Below, piece by piece: positions 35,221 to 44,769 of a stretch of DNA of 57,430 nucleotides. Position 1 is the stretch's first letter, and every line of letters starts with the position of its first letter. Below the pieces are notes generated by a model. The model searched no databases. It saw nothing but the letters and a program-made list of their open reading frames with translations, and was not told the origin of the DNA. Location of the stretch: positions 1 to 57,430 of the forward strand of contig JAGWZK010000021.1 of the NCBI GenBank assembly GCA_018968885.1, in the 5' to 3' direction. The position numbers and the translations under genes are program-made. This stretch comes from Planctomycetota bacterium (GTDB taxonomy: Bacteria > Planctomycetota > Phycisphaerae > Phycisphaerales > UBA1924).

Positions 35221-35236
35221 GGTTCACTAGTGAACC
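35221..35236. promoter_or_regulatory. 16-bp perfect palindrome, candidate operator of the desaturase gene
   Basis: GGTTCACTAGTGAACC is self-complementary over all 16 bases and ends 13 bp before the desaturase ATG, just before its GGAGG. Such a site could bind a dimeric repressor or block the ribosome as an mRNA hairpin. The TGAAC/GTTCA half-sites resemble fatty-acid regulator sites in general form only. The rest of the 240-bp gap 35010-35249 is AT-richer and probably holds the promoter. Confidence 0.45.
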
Positions 35237-35249
35237 GCTGGAGGCACGG

Positions 35250-36194
35250 ATGCCGAATCTCGTTGATCCCTCGTCCACACCGCGCGTCAATGTCGCTGAG
35301 CCCGCGCTTGCACCCGCTGCAGAAATTGAAGCCAAGCCCGAGATGAATCCCCTGCAGTTTCCCCCTTCGCTTTTCAATCGCAAGTTTGATTGGGTGAATT
35401 TTCTCGGCATCGTCTCTTTGCACGTCTTGGCTGGAGCGGCGTTCTTCGTCCAGTTCTCGTGGTGGGCCTTCGGCCTCGCCATGTTCCTCTGGTGGCTGAC
35501 GGGCGGCCTGGGCATCTGCCTCTGCTATCACCGCCTGCTCACGCACCGCTCCTTCAAGACACCCAAGCCCGTTGAGTACTTCCTCACCATCTTGGGAACT
35601 TTGAACTGGCAGGGTCCGCCGATCAAGTGGGTGGGCGGGCACCGTCTGCACCATAAACACAGCGACACCGACATGGATCCGCACTCTCCCAAGCACGGCT
35701 TCACTTGGGGTCATGTGCTGTGGTGCTTTACGCAGGATCCGCAAGGACGCCCCGCCCGAGACGCGGCCAAGGATTTGGCACGCGACAAAGGACTGGCTTT
35801 CATTGATCGTTGGCACGCTGTTCCGCAGTTCATTCTCGCCGGGCTCCTTTACGTCATCGGCGAGCTGACGTTGAATCAGGGGCTTTCTTTCGTAGTGTGG
35901 GGTATTGGCGTTCGCACCGTGATTGTTTACCACGCGACGTGGTTCGTGAACTCGGCATCGCACACCTGGGGCTACCGCAGATTTGATACCGACGAAGGCA
36001 GCCGCAATAACTGGTGGGTCGCTCTCCTCTCCTTCGGTGAAGGTTGGCACAACAACCACCACGGCGAGCAGCGCTCTGCGGCCCACGGTATGAAGTGGTA
36101 CGAACTCGACCCCACTTGGTGGACCATCTGGGCGATGGAGAAGGTCGGGCTCGCCAAGGAAGTCGTGCGGCCAAAGACCATCAGGCAGTTCTGA
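35250..36194 (+). CDS. Acyl-lipid/acyl-CoA fatty acid desaturase
   Basis: Di-iron membrane enzyme of 314 residues that puts a double bond in acyl chains, probably delta-9. All three His boxes are present: HRLLTH (H-x4-H), HRLHHKHSD (H-x2-HH) and GWHNNHH (H-x2-HH), with an extra His in SASHTWG. Hydrophobic pairs lie before the first box and between the second and third. ATG 35250 is supported by GGAGG at the right distance; the ORF upstream to 35184 is not needed. Cold adaptation of the membrane is the usual role; the palindrome upstream suggests regulation. Confidence 0.93.
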   Translation: MPNLVDPSSTPRVNVAEPALAPAAEIEAKPEMNPLQFPPSLFNRKFDWVNFLGIVSLHVLAGAAFFVQFSWWAFGLAMFLWWLTGGLGICLCYHRLLTHRSFKTPKPVEYFLTILGTLNWQGPPIKWVGGHRLHHKHSDTDMDPHSPKHGFTWGHVLWCFTQDPQGRPARDAAKDLARDKGLAFIDRWHAVPQFILAGLLYVIGELTLNQGLSFVVWGIGVRTVIVYHATWFVNSASHTWGYRRFDTDEGSRNNWWVALLSFGEGWHNNHHGEQRSAAHGMKWYELDPTWWTIWAMEKVGLAKEVVRPKTIRQF

Positions 36195-36202
36195 CCAGCG
36201 GC

Positions 36203-36739
36203 TTACACTCGCGCGATCGATGCGAAAACGAACGCGAGCCCCATCCACGAGATGGCAACGTAAATGCCCCTTTTCACGCTGGCAAGGCGAGCCAAAATGG
36301 GCAAGCCCAGCATCAATATTCCGAACACCAGGGTGCCCTGTCCAGTAGGCGCGTAGAGCTAGCGCTCGGGCGAAAGTCGCCACCCTTGCTCAAACGTGAA
36401 CCCGTCGAACATGTACTGAAACCCATAAGCCACGCGAAGTAAAACACGGCGGCTCAGCGTTGCTGCGATTGCGATGAAGCAGTAGACGCCCCACATCGCG
36501 ACCTGCTGACGCCGCGAAGGCACATCGGGCTTCGGGGGCTGATAAGGCACGCCCGACGATCCGCACTCCGGGCAATCAGCATCACCCAATCCATCGCGCG
36601 GGTAGCGGCACTTCCAGCACTCTCCGCTCTTGTACTCTTGCCGCGGTCGTACCGGCATCAACCCGTAAACTGGAAGAGCCAGCGCGAGAATAATCACGAT
36701 AACGGAGAAGACAAACTCCACGATTTCCCCCAGAGCCAT
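36203..36739 (-). pseudogene. Zinc-ribbon membrane protein interrupted by an in-frame TAG
   Basis: Read leftward from ATG 36739 the protein has a helix (FVFSVIVIILALALPVYGL), a ribbon (CWKCRYPRDGLGDADCPECG), another helix and ends ...EQGWRLSPER at TAG (36361-36359), 126 residues. The same frame goes on past the TAG without another stop for 51 codons to TAA (36205-36203), giving two clear hydrophobic helices (LVFGILMLGLPILARLAS and YVAISWMGLAFVFASIARV). Such a membrane-like continuation is unlikely by chance, so an intact gene of 178 codons probably acquired a nonsense change; stop-codon readthrough is the alternative. It starts 8 bp after the fahA stop, in the same operon. Confidence 0.65.
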
Positions 36740-36747
36740 CTCGCACT

Positions 36748-38199
36748 CTACTTTGCCGCCAGTATCACACCGCGGCACTCTCCAAACCCGATCCGCCGGA
36801 ACCCCGGCCTTTCACACCACGCCCGGAAGATCACCTCATCCCCATCTTGCAGGAATGTCCGTGTTTCTCCGCCGGGAAGTTGCACGGGTTTCCGGGGCTT
36901 GGGCTTCTTGGTCGCTGGATCGATGCCATCCCACGTCAATTCCAGCAGGCAGCCGCGGCTCGCCGGGTCTGCCCCGCTCACTGTGCCGCTGCCGAGCAGG
37001 TCGCCCGGCTGAAGATTGCACCCGTTCACGGTGTGATGAGCCACAAACTGGCTGAAGGTCCAGTAGAGGTCTTTGAGATTGCCGATTGAGACGCGGCTCG
37101 GAGCGACTTTCGCCTCGCGCATCTTGGCGGTCGCGATCAGCACCTCGAGCGTCACATCAAATCCGCCGCTGGCCCGATCGGTCTTGTCATTGAGATACGC
37201 CATCGGCTCCGGGTCTCCTGCCGGGCGCACACTCCCCTCGCATCGAAATGGCTCCAGCGCTTCCAGCGAAACCACGAAGGGCGAAATGCTGCTGGCAAAG
37301 TTCTTGGCCAGGAAGGGGCCCAGCGGCTGATATTCCCACTTCTGTATGTCCCGGGCTGACCAGTCGTTCAGAAGGCAAAAGCCGAAAATGTACTGGCGTG
37401 CATCGGCGATTCCGATGGGCTCACCCATCTCGTTGCCGCGACCGATGAACGCGCCGACCTCCAATTCATAATCCAGCATCTTGCACGGCCCGAACACAGG
37501 GCCCGAACTGCCATCCTCAGGAGGCGACTGCTGCCCCTTGGGGCGGCGGATGTCATTACCACTTACCACCAACGAACTGGCCCGGCCGTGGTAACCGATC
37601 GGCACATGCTTGTAGTTGGGCAGGAGAGCGTTGTCGGGGCGGAACATCGCACCAACGTTGGTGGCGTGGTGCATGCTGGCGTAGAAGTCGGTGTAATTGC
37701 CAACGTGCATCGGAGGCAGCAGCAACGCTTCGTTCATGGGCACGATGACTTTGGTTCGCAGACGCCTCGCCTGCTGTCCGCCGCCACCACTCGTTCCACC
37801 CTCTCGCAGATACTCACTCGCCGCACGCCGCAGCTTGCTGGTCACCGCGGGCCCAAGCTCCGCCAGTGAGTTCAAGCAGGTGTCCTCAAACGCGTGGGAA
37901 ATCGCGTTCATTTCTTCATCGTCAAAGACAGATTCCAGTTCCCCCGCCTCCAGCAGCATGTGCAGGTCCAGAATGCCAGTGCCGATCGCCACACCAAACA
38001 GCGGGTTGATGTGCGAATGCTCGTGCACGCTGCCATCTTCATGCGTGTGCCGCCCGATGTGCGCGTCAGCTTTCCGCGCAAAGACACACCACGGCAGATT
38101 CTGAATGGGAAACTCCGTCCCCTCGTCATTGGCGCCAGGGGCCCAGGACTTCAGATTCGGATCAAGCGTTGGATTTGCCGTAGCACCAGTATTGCTCAT
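36748..38199 (-). CDS. fahA: Fumarylacetoacetase with a His-rich N-terminal insert
   Basis: Last step of tyrosine/homogentisate breakdown: fumarylacetoacetate to fumarate and acetoacetate. 483 residues from ATG 38199 (GTG 38205 is also possible). Catalytic-domain blocks: DFYASMHHATNVGAMFRP, HVPIGYHGRASSLVVSG, DYELEVGAFIGRGNEMG, NDWSARDIQKWEYQPLGPF and the NLKDLYWTFSQFVAHHTVNGC region. Near residues 47-66 there is an unusual His-rich insert (AHIGRHTHEDGSVHEHSHI) between the usual first strands. It lies between an unknown gene upstream (42 bp) and a zinc-ribbon pseudogene downstream (8 bp), all leftward. Confidence 0.92.
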   Translation of the reverse strand: MSNTGATANPTLDPNLKSWAPGANDEGTEFPIQNLPWCVFARKADAHIGRHTHEDGSVHEHSHINPLFGVAIGTGILDLHMLLEAGELESVFDDEEMNAISHAFEDTCLNSLAELGPAVTSKLRRAASEYLREGGTSGGGGQQARRLRTKVIVPMNEALLLPPMHVGNYTDFYASMHHATNVGAMFRPDNALLPNYKHVPIGYHGRASSLVVSGNDIRRPKGQQSPPEDGSSGPVFGPCKMLDYELEVGAFIGRGNEMGEPIGIADARQYIFGFCLLNDWSARDIQKWEYQPLGPFLAKNFASSISPFVVSLEALEPFRCEGSVRPAGDPEPMAYLNDKTDRASGGFDVTLEVLIATAKMREAKVAPSRVSIGNLKDLYWTFSQFVAHHTVNGCNLQPGDLLGSGTVSGADPASRGCLLELTWDGIDPATKKPKPRKPVQLPGGETRTFLQDGDEVIFRAWCERPGFRRIGFGECRGVILAAK

Positions 38200-38241
38200 G
38201 GCCACAGGGTACGACCGCCAGCCCGCACTCAGCCAATCGCA

Positions 38242-39183
38242 TCAACTGATGATTCCCGCCGCCTGCAATTCCTGTACGGGCTCTTCAAAAGAGCAGCTCC
38301 CAAACGACAGCGCAAACGTCTCGCGCACCCTTGCCACCTGCGCCGCATCAATCTCAACGCCCCCCACATTTATCCCCTGCTCTGTAAAACTGAAACTCTC
38401 CCCCTTTGTCTCCATAAGCACCGCCGCCACTTCTTCCACGCTCGCCCTTCTCACCCTCGCCACGGTCGCCGCGGCAAACACATTCAGGAATCCGAACATC
38501 GTGCACTTAGCCGAATCCTTCTCATACGTCAGTTTCTGTTCGCCTCGCACTGCATGATGCAACCCGGCCGTGGCCTTGAAAGGCACATCCGCCGCAACGC
38601 ACGCCACGATGAATCGCGCCACCTGCTCCGCTGTCGGAAATGCCGTGGCCACGATTCCACCTGTCCGCACCTTGGCCGCGCACTGGTTCCCCGCCATCGC
38701 CGCGATCACACCCCGCACATCCTGATCCACCGCCACCTCAAAGAACGGGTGCACATTTGCCGGGATCACATCTAACGCCGAGTCCACCTGCGCCGCATCC
38801 ATCACTTTCATTTCAATGCAATCTACACGGGCCAATCCGTTTTCCTCTGCCGCGTGATGAGCACAAAACCTCTCAATCGTGTCCAGATCCTGTTCCAACG
38901 CCCCGTCAATCACCGCGCTGATCACCCACGGCTCACTGTGCGAATACTCCCGATACCCACTAGTTGCAAACGTCCCCGGCATAAGGGCTGCTGCCGCTTG
39001 CGACAACTCCCTCAATCGCGAAACCGGGCACACAAACCTCCCCAGCATCCATTCATGCTCCCCCTGCAAGTACCGTGCAAAGTTCTCGCAACTCGCGGCC
39101 ATGGACAACTTTGCCGGTGGAAAGAGCCCCGCGTAATCCACCAATGAAGCCAGAAATGCCCGAGCCGCCTGTGTCGTACCCAT
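38242..39183 (-). CDS. Conserved-looking unknown protein upstream of fahA
   Basis: 313 residues from ATG 39183, soluble, no signal peptide. I recall close relatives of unknown role in planctomycetes and other phyla, all with the start LVDYAGLFPPAKLSM, the block WMLGRFVCPVSRLREL and a late motif PFKATAGLHHAVRG. Alternating helices and strands and the KVRTGGIVATAFP / FKATAGLHH pair suggest a TIM-barrel-like enzyme. The reading frame is open to 39381 but the extra part lies opposite another gene. It is 42 bp upstream of fahA on the same strand, so a part in aromatic amino acid breakdown is a reasonable guess, not more. Confidence 0.65.
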   Translation of the reverse strand: MGTTQAARAFLASLVDYAGLFPPAKLSMAASCENFARYLQGEHEWMLGRFVCPVSRLRELSQAAAALMPGTFATSGYREYSHSEPWVISAVIDGALEQDLDTIERFCAHHAAEENGLARVDCIEMKVMDAAQVDSALDVIPANVHPFFEVAVDQDVRGVIAAMAGNQCAAKVRTGGIVATAFPTAEQVARFIVACVAADVPFKATAGLHHAVRGEQKLTYEKDSAKCTMFGFLNVFAAATVARVRRASVEEVAAVLMETKGESFSFTEQGINVGGVEIDAAQVARVRETFALSFGSCSFEEPVQELQAAGIIS

Positions 39184-39295
39184 GCCCGATGTTAGCAATA
39201 CGTTCTCATATCCGCCCTGCAATAACCCCCTTCCACCACTCGTTAAGTCATTCTCGGGGGCCGGACAACGGTCCAACCCATTTAGGAGTTCACGC

Positions 39296-39670
39296 ATGTC
39301 CACAACGCCTCGTTCGCCACGCCGTTCCATCCTTACGCTGCTCTTCGCCCTCGTCGCCGCTGCCCTCTTAATCCCCTCCACTCTTCGCGCCTCCGACCCA
39401 CCGCCGCGAGCCGGATCAGTCGCAGGAATCGTCTATTCCGTCAATCCTGATCGCACACTTTCTCCTGTCGCTGGAGCCCGCGTTGACATCATGTCGCGCC
39501 GCTTCATTGAGTCAACGCGCAGCAATACCAGTGGCGGCTTTAACTTCCCTTCGCTCCGCCCCGGCTTGTATGAAGTCGTCGCTTCCAAAGAAGGTGTGGG
39601 TCGAGGAGCCGCCCGGGTGGAAGTCCTCGCAGGCCAAACTTCCCGCGTCCGCATCATCCTGCAACGCTGA
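39296..39670 (+). CDS. Small secreted protein with carboxypeptidase-regulatory-like domain
   Basis: 124 residues. Basic head, signal helix (ILTLLFALVAAALLIPSTLRA), then one beta-sandwich domain of the CarboxypepD_reg-like type (SVAGIVYSVN, SPVAGARVDIMS, NTSGGFNFPSLRPGLYEVVASKEG, RVRIILQR). Domains of this kind are usually attached to larger surface proteins; here it stands alone. ATG 39296 has AGGAG seven bases upstream. A terminator follows at 39696, so it is a single-gene unit. Confidence 0.8.
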   Translation: MSTTPRSPRRSILTLLFALVAAALLIPSTLRASDPPPRAGSVAGIVYSVNPDRTLSPVAGARVDIMSRRFIESTRSNTSGGFNFPSLRPGLYEVVASKEGVGRGAARVEVLAGQTSRVRIILQR

Positions 39671-39695
39671 TCCAGCCAATCCCAATCAACCTTTG

Positions 39696-39725
39696 GCGGG
39701 GCCGCTCTTCCCGGCTCCGCTTTTT
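39696..39725 (+). terminator. Rho-independent terminator
   Basis: Nine-pair stem with one G-T pair, GCGGGGCCG (39696-39704) / CGGCTCCGC (39712-39720), 7-nt loop, then TTTTT. It lies 26 bp after the stop of the small secreted-protein gene. Confidence 0.85.
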
Positions 39726-39778
39726 CATTTCACTCCTCCCGCCTCTTGACTCCCCCAAACTTCCGCCGATAACCCAAC

Positions 39779-40495
39779 ATGAACGCTTCCGACCCGCTCC
39801 AACCCCCTCCACTCCCGCCAGAGGCCTTCACCGCCTCAGCGGCATCCCCACCTGCCCCAAAGCGCAACACCCTGGGCCTCATCTCACTCATCACCCTCAT
39901 CGTCGTCACCATCTGCACTCCATTGGGAATCTGCGGCATCCCACTCCTCGTCCTGATCCCCCTCGGACTCATCGCCGGCCTCCTTGCTCTCATCAGTCTC
40001 TACAAATCCCCTCGCTGGCCCGGACTTCTCGCCCTCCTCCTCCTGATCATCTGCATCATCATGTGGATCGCCACCGCCATCGGCCTCATCGTCTTTGGTG
40101 GCAAACTTGCCAACGAAATCAAGAAAGAAGTCAACCGCGAACTTGACCGAACGCAGGCCCGCATGATGGAACGCGACAACACCCCGAGCGGCCCATCGCC
40201 AACTGCCGATCACATCGAAACCCTCACCGCTGCCGCTGCGGCTCTGTCCACCGCCGCAGAATCTCAGCGCAATCCCGATGGCTCCGCCCCCTCATTCGTC
40301 AATCTCTCCACCCCTGCCGGTGTACCAGTCCAACACCAGACCGACCCTTGGGGCTTCCCATATCAATACACCCTCGCCGATTCCCCACGCGGCTACACCT
40401 TCCGCAGCAATGGCCCCGATGGCATTCCCGGCACTTCCGATGACATCGACCTCTATGACCTTAGTTCCACCATCCGCAAGCGCAAGTTCAAGTAA
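39779..40495 (+). CDS. Membrane protein with a pseudopilin GspG-like C-terminal end
   Basis: 238 residues. Pro-rich head, then two strongly hydrophobic segments (about 31-67 and 79-107), a charged helix (EIKKEVNRELDRTQ) and a C-terminal part that looks like the end of type II secretion major pseudopilin GspG: DPWGFPYQYTLAD, GYTFRSNGPDGIPGTSDDIDL. In GspG this loop binds calcium through the paired Asp. A true pseudopilin has one N-terminal helix with a prepilin cleavage site, which is missing here, so this is a domain borrowed onto a membrane anchor. Role unknown. Confidence 0.65.
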   Translation: MNASDPLQPPPLPPEAFTASAASPPAPKRNTLGLISLITLIVVTICTPLGICGIPLLVLIPLGLIAGLLALISLYKSPRWPGLLALLLLIICIIMWIATAIGLIVFGGKLANEIKKEVNRELDRTQARMMERDNTPSGPSPTADHIETLTAAAAALSTAAESQRNPDGSAPSFVNLSTPAGVPVQHQTDPWGFPYQYTLADSPRGYTFRSNGPDGIPGTSDDIDLYDLSSTIRKRKFK

Positions 40496-40506
40496 CTCAA
40501 GCCGCC

Positions 40507-41063
40507 TTACCCACGGCTCTTCGCGTCTTCAATCAACTTCTCCAACACTCTCATCGCTCTTGCCGTCGCCGCATGCGCCGCTTCATCCCCCGTTGCCCAC
40601 TCAATCGCCTTCTCCGCTTTCCCAACCACCTTCTTCATCTTTTCACCCGTCCACCCACTCGCGATGGCGTCACTCACATTGTCAAATTGATCCGCCAGCT
40701 TGATGAGCCGCGCCCGCCAATCCGCCTTCACCAGCCGGGCGGCATACTCACTCTCTCTTTGCTCATTCGGCATCGCCATGTTCTTGGTCAAGGCCGCGAC
40801 GATCTCCGCCACCTGCACCCCGACCTCATTTTCAAGATCATCAAAATCCGTCGTGGTGTCCTCGATCGTGTCGTGCAACAACGCCGCAGTCAGCACCACC
40901 TCATCCGTGCATCCAAACACCACCGCCACCGTCATCGCCACGCGACACGGATGCGAAAATACGGCGTTTCCCCATCCTTACGCACTTGATGCCGGTGCGC
41001 CCTTGCCGCAAACCCCGCCGCCCTCTGCCACAACTCCGTCCCGTTTGGCACATTTCTGCTCAT
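40507..41063 (-). pseudogene. HD-domain (SpoT/MESH1-like) hydrolase gene with a one-base frameshift
   Basis: Two adjacent leftward frames together make one HD domain. The first (from ATG 41063: ELWQRAAGFAARAHRHQVRKDGETPYF) ends in a stop soon after; the second begins SHPCRVAMTVAVVFG and continues with ALLHDTIEDT, AEIVAALTK and LIKLADQFDNVSD to the stop at 40507. The switch lies at the A-run 40956-40959 (TTTT on the coding strand): one more T would join the halves into TPYFSHPCRVAM, the normal (p)ppGpp-hydrolase-type sequence with its H...HD...D ligands. A real frameshift, a sequencing slip or a -1 ribosomal slip on TTT are all possible. Intact relatives hydrolyse alarmones or nucleotides. Confidence 0.75.
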
Positions 41064-41153
41064 TAGCCACAATACGCCAGGGAAACTACCCCGAATCCAC
41101 TCTTCCCACTTGGGTGGCTTGGCGCGCGAATCACCTTCCGGTAGACTGCGCAC

Positions 41154-42440
41154 ATGACCAATCCCCGCTCCCCCCTGTCTCGTCGTGATTTTGTCGCCTC
41201 CGCCTCAACTGCGGTCGCTGCCACTACCCTCCTCCCCTCCCTTTCCTTTGGCGTCCAGCGTCCTTCAGGCCGACTCAAGGTCGGCGTCATCGGTTGCGGC
41301 GGTCGCGGAACGGGTGCCGCTGCCGACATTCTGGCAGCCTCCCCCGATGTCGAAATCTGGGCTCTCGGAGATATGTTCCCCGATCGCGTCAAAGGCTCCC
41401 TGGATGGCCTTAAAGGCCTCGAGACCGACCTCGCCTCCCGTGTCAACGTCGCCCCTGAACGCCAGTTCACCGGCTTTGATGCTTACAAGCAAGTCATCGC
41501 CAGTGGCGTCGATATTGTCATCTGCGCCACTGCCCCTCACTTCCGCCCCATGCACCTCGCCGCTGCCATCGAGGCCGGCAAACACGCCTTCATCGAAAAG
41601 CCCGTCGCTGTCGATCCCGCTGGCGTCCGCGCGGTCATCGCCGCTTCCAAACTCGCCCAGCAGAAGAATCTCTCCATCGTCTGCGGCACGCAACGCCGCC
41701 ACGAAAAGTCCTATCTCGAAGCCCTCGCCCGCATCAAGGATGGCGCCATCGGAGATCCTGTCGCTGCACGCTGCTACTGGAATCAGGGCGGTCTCTGGGT
41801 CAAGACCCAATCTCAAGACATGACCGACATGGAGTGGCAACTCCGCAACTGGCTGTATTTCACCTGGCTCTCTGGCGATCACATCGTCGAGCAGCACGTT
41901 CACAACCTCGATGTCATGAATTGGATCATCGGCGCCAATCCTGTGCGCTGTTGGGCCATGGGTGGGCGCGAAGTCCGTAAGGCCCCCGAGTACGGCCACA
42001 TCTTCGATCACTTTGCCGTTGAGTATGAGTATCCCAATGGCGTCGTTGGTAACTCCTTCTGCCGCCAGATCGAAGGGTGCGTCAACCGTGTCGAAGAGGT
42101 CGTCCACGGCACCAAGGGCACCATCACCACATCTCCCGGCCGCGCCAACATCACCGGCCCAAATGCCTGGAAATTCGCCGGCCAGAACAACAATCCCTAC
42201 CGGCAAGAACACGTCGATTTCATGGCTGGCATCATGTCCAACAAACCGTTGAATCAAGGCATCCGCATCGCCGAATCAACCCTCACCGCCATCATGGGCC
42301 GCATGGCCGCATACACCGGCAAGGCGATCACATGGGATCAGGCCATGAACTCCAAACTTGATCTTTCTCCATCTTCATACACCCTCGGCAGCATTCCCGC
42401 CGTCGAAGTGGCCGTACCCGGTAAAACTCCGTTGATCTGA
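41154..42440 (+). CDS. Tat-exported Gfo/Idh/MocA-family oxidoreductase
   Basis: 428 residues. Twin-arginine signal near the N-terminus (SRRDFVASASTAVAATTLL). The nucleotide-binding domain starts KVGVIGCGGRGTGAAADIL; EKPVAVDP is the family's catalytic-Lys block; the C-terminal sheet contains WFTWLSGDHIVEQHVHNLDVMNW-like sequence with the His residues common in these exported forms. Relatives oxidise sugars or glycosides at C3 with a tightly bound NAD(P). First gene of a three-gene operon: its TGA overlaps the ATG of the fucosidase gene. ATG 41154 is 90 bp from the divergent HD gene. Confidence 0.9.
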   Translation: MTNPRSPLSRRDFVASASTAVAATTLLPSLSFGVQRPSGRLKVGVIGCGGRGTGAAADILAASPDVEIWALGDMFPDRVKGSLDGLKGLETDLASRVNVAPERQFTGFDAYKQVIASGVDIVICATAPHFRPMHLAAAIEAGKHAFIEKPVAVDPAGVRAVIAASKLAQQKNLSIVCGTQRRHEKSYLEALARIKDGAIGDPVAARCYWNQGGLWVKTQSQDMTDMEWQLRNWLYFTWLSGDHIVEQHVHNLDVMNWIIGANPVRCWAMGGREVRKAPEYGHIFDHFAVEYEYPNGVVGNSFCRQIEGCVNRVEEVVHGTKGTITTSPGRANITGPNAWKFAGQNNNPYRQEHVDFMAGIMSNKPLNQGIRIAESTLTAIMGRMAAYTGKAITWDQAMNSKLDLSPSSYTLGSIPAVEVAVPGKTPLI

Positions 42441-43845
42441 TGTTCAACCCAATGGGGGGATTGCACATGCTCCACCGTCAGACCTTTATCTGGCTTCTTG
42501 CACTCTGCGCTCACATCTTCACGACGTGCAGCGCACAGATTCTTGCTTCAGTTTCTCCCAATCTCGCCGCACCCATTACCGAATCCGGCCGCACCATCGC
42601 CGTCCCCACCGCCGACCAACTCGCGTGGCAAGAGCTCGAGGTCGGCATGTTCATCCACATCGCCCCGCAGACCTGGCAAGACACCGAGTCGGACAACCTC
42701 AGCACTCCGGCTTCCGCCATCAATCCCGACAAGCTCGACACCGATCAATGGTGCCGCGTCGCCCAATCCATGGGTGCCAGATACATCGTCTTCGTCGCCA
42801 AGCACGAGGGCGGTTTCTGCTGGTGGCCCACCGACACCACCGATTACAGCGTGAAGTCCTCGCCCTGGCGAGCTGGCAAGGGCGACGTCATGGCCGATCT
42901 CGCTGCCAGTTGCAAGAAGTTTGACCTCCAACTCGGCGTGTATCTCTCGCCCCAAGATCGCAAACACGGCATCGGTGTTGGCGGCAAGGCCAAGAACCCC
43001 TCTGATCAACCCGCGTACGAAAAGCTCTTTCGCGCCCAACTCACCGAACTCCTCTCTCGCTATGGCGACATGATGGAGGTCTGGTTCGATGGCTCACTCA
43101 CCTTCGATGTCGGCGACATATTGCACACCCACGCCCCCAATGCCATGATCTTTCAGGGCCCCCAAGCCACCATCCGCTGGGTCGGCAACGAAGACGGCAT
43201 CGCCCCCGAAACCAACTGGAACGCCGTCCCCTCCAAGGCCGACAAACCTTGGGGCGATTACACGCATATTCACGGCACACCCAATGGCGACCGCTGGCTC
43301 CCCAACGAATGCGATGCCCGTATCCGCGCCACCTGGTTCTGGAAGACCGACAATCTCGACACTCTCAAATCCCTCAAGCATCTCGCCGACATGTACGACA
43401 AATCCGTTGGCCGTGGGGGCGTACTCCTCCTCAACAACACCCCCGACCGCTCCGGTCTCATCCCACCTGAAGACGCCGCACGCAGTGCCGAATTCGGCTC
43501 TTGGATTGCCGCTCGCTACTCCACCGCCGTCAGCGACACCAGCGGCAAAACCACCGAACTGATCACCCAGCCCTCCGCGCCCTCCATCATCGATCGCATC
43601 ATGATTCAGGAAGATCTCCGCAAGGGTCAACGTGTCCTCCGCTTCGCCGTCGACATCATGGTCAATGACGCTTGGCTGGAAGTCGCGACCGGAACATCTG
43701 TCGGTCACAAACGCATCATCAAACTTCCCCCCACCACCATCCAGTCGGCGCGGCTGCGCATTCTCGAATCCATCGGCCCACCCGCGATCCGTCGTTTTGC
43801 CGTCTTTGCTCCACCTGCAACTGATCCCAAATCAGGACCACTTCC

Positions 43846-43849
<4 letters not shown>
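42440..43849 (+). CDS. Exported GH29 alpha-L-fucosidase
   Basis: Glycoside hydrolase of about 469 residues with a signal peptide (FIWLLALCAHIFTTCSA). GH29 landmarks: VGMFIHIAPQTW, ARYIVFVAKHEGGFCWWPT (substrate His), and MMEVWFDGS with the nucleophile Asp. The domain after the barrel is short. ATG 42440 overlaps the stop of the oxidoreductase; ATG 42470 would give a more typical signal peptide. Its stop overlaps the next gene's start, so the operon is tightly coupled. Expected product is free L-fucose or a related deoxysugar outside the cytoplasm. Confidence 0.88.
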
Positions 43850-44754
<905 letters not shown>

Positions 44755-44769
44755 AGATCGCATTCTGAT

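Noticed and set aside
36359..36361. TAG read as pyrrolysine
   Set aside because: No pylS, pylT or methylamine gene is seen, and the position is in a membrane protein loop with no reason for pyrrolysine.
35082..36383. 433-codon leftward frame opposite the desaturase
   Set aside because: The rightward desaturase has all three His boxes and a good ribosome site; the antisense has no recognisable domain.
41265..42257. 330-codon leftward frame opposite the Gfo/Idh/MocA gene
   Set aside because: Shadow frame, Asp/Gly/Ala-rich, no domain; the oxidoreductase is certain.
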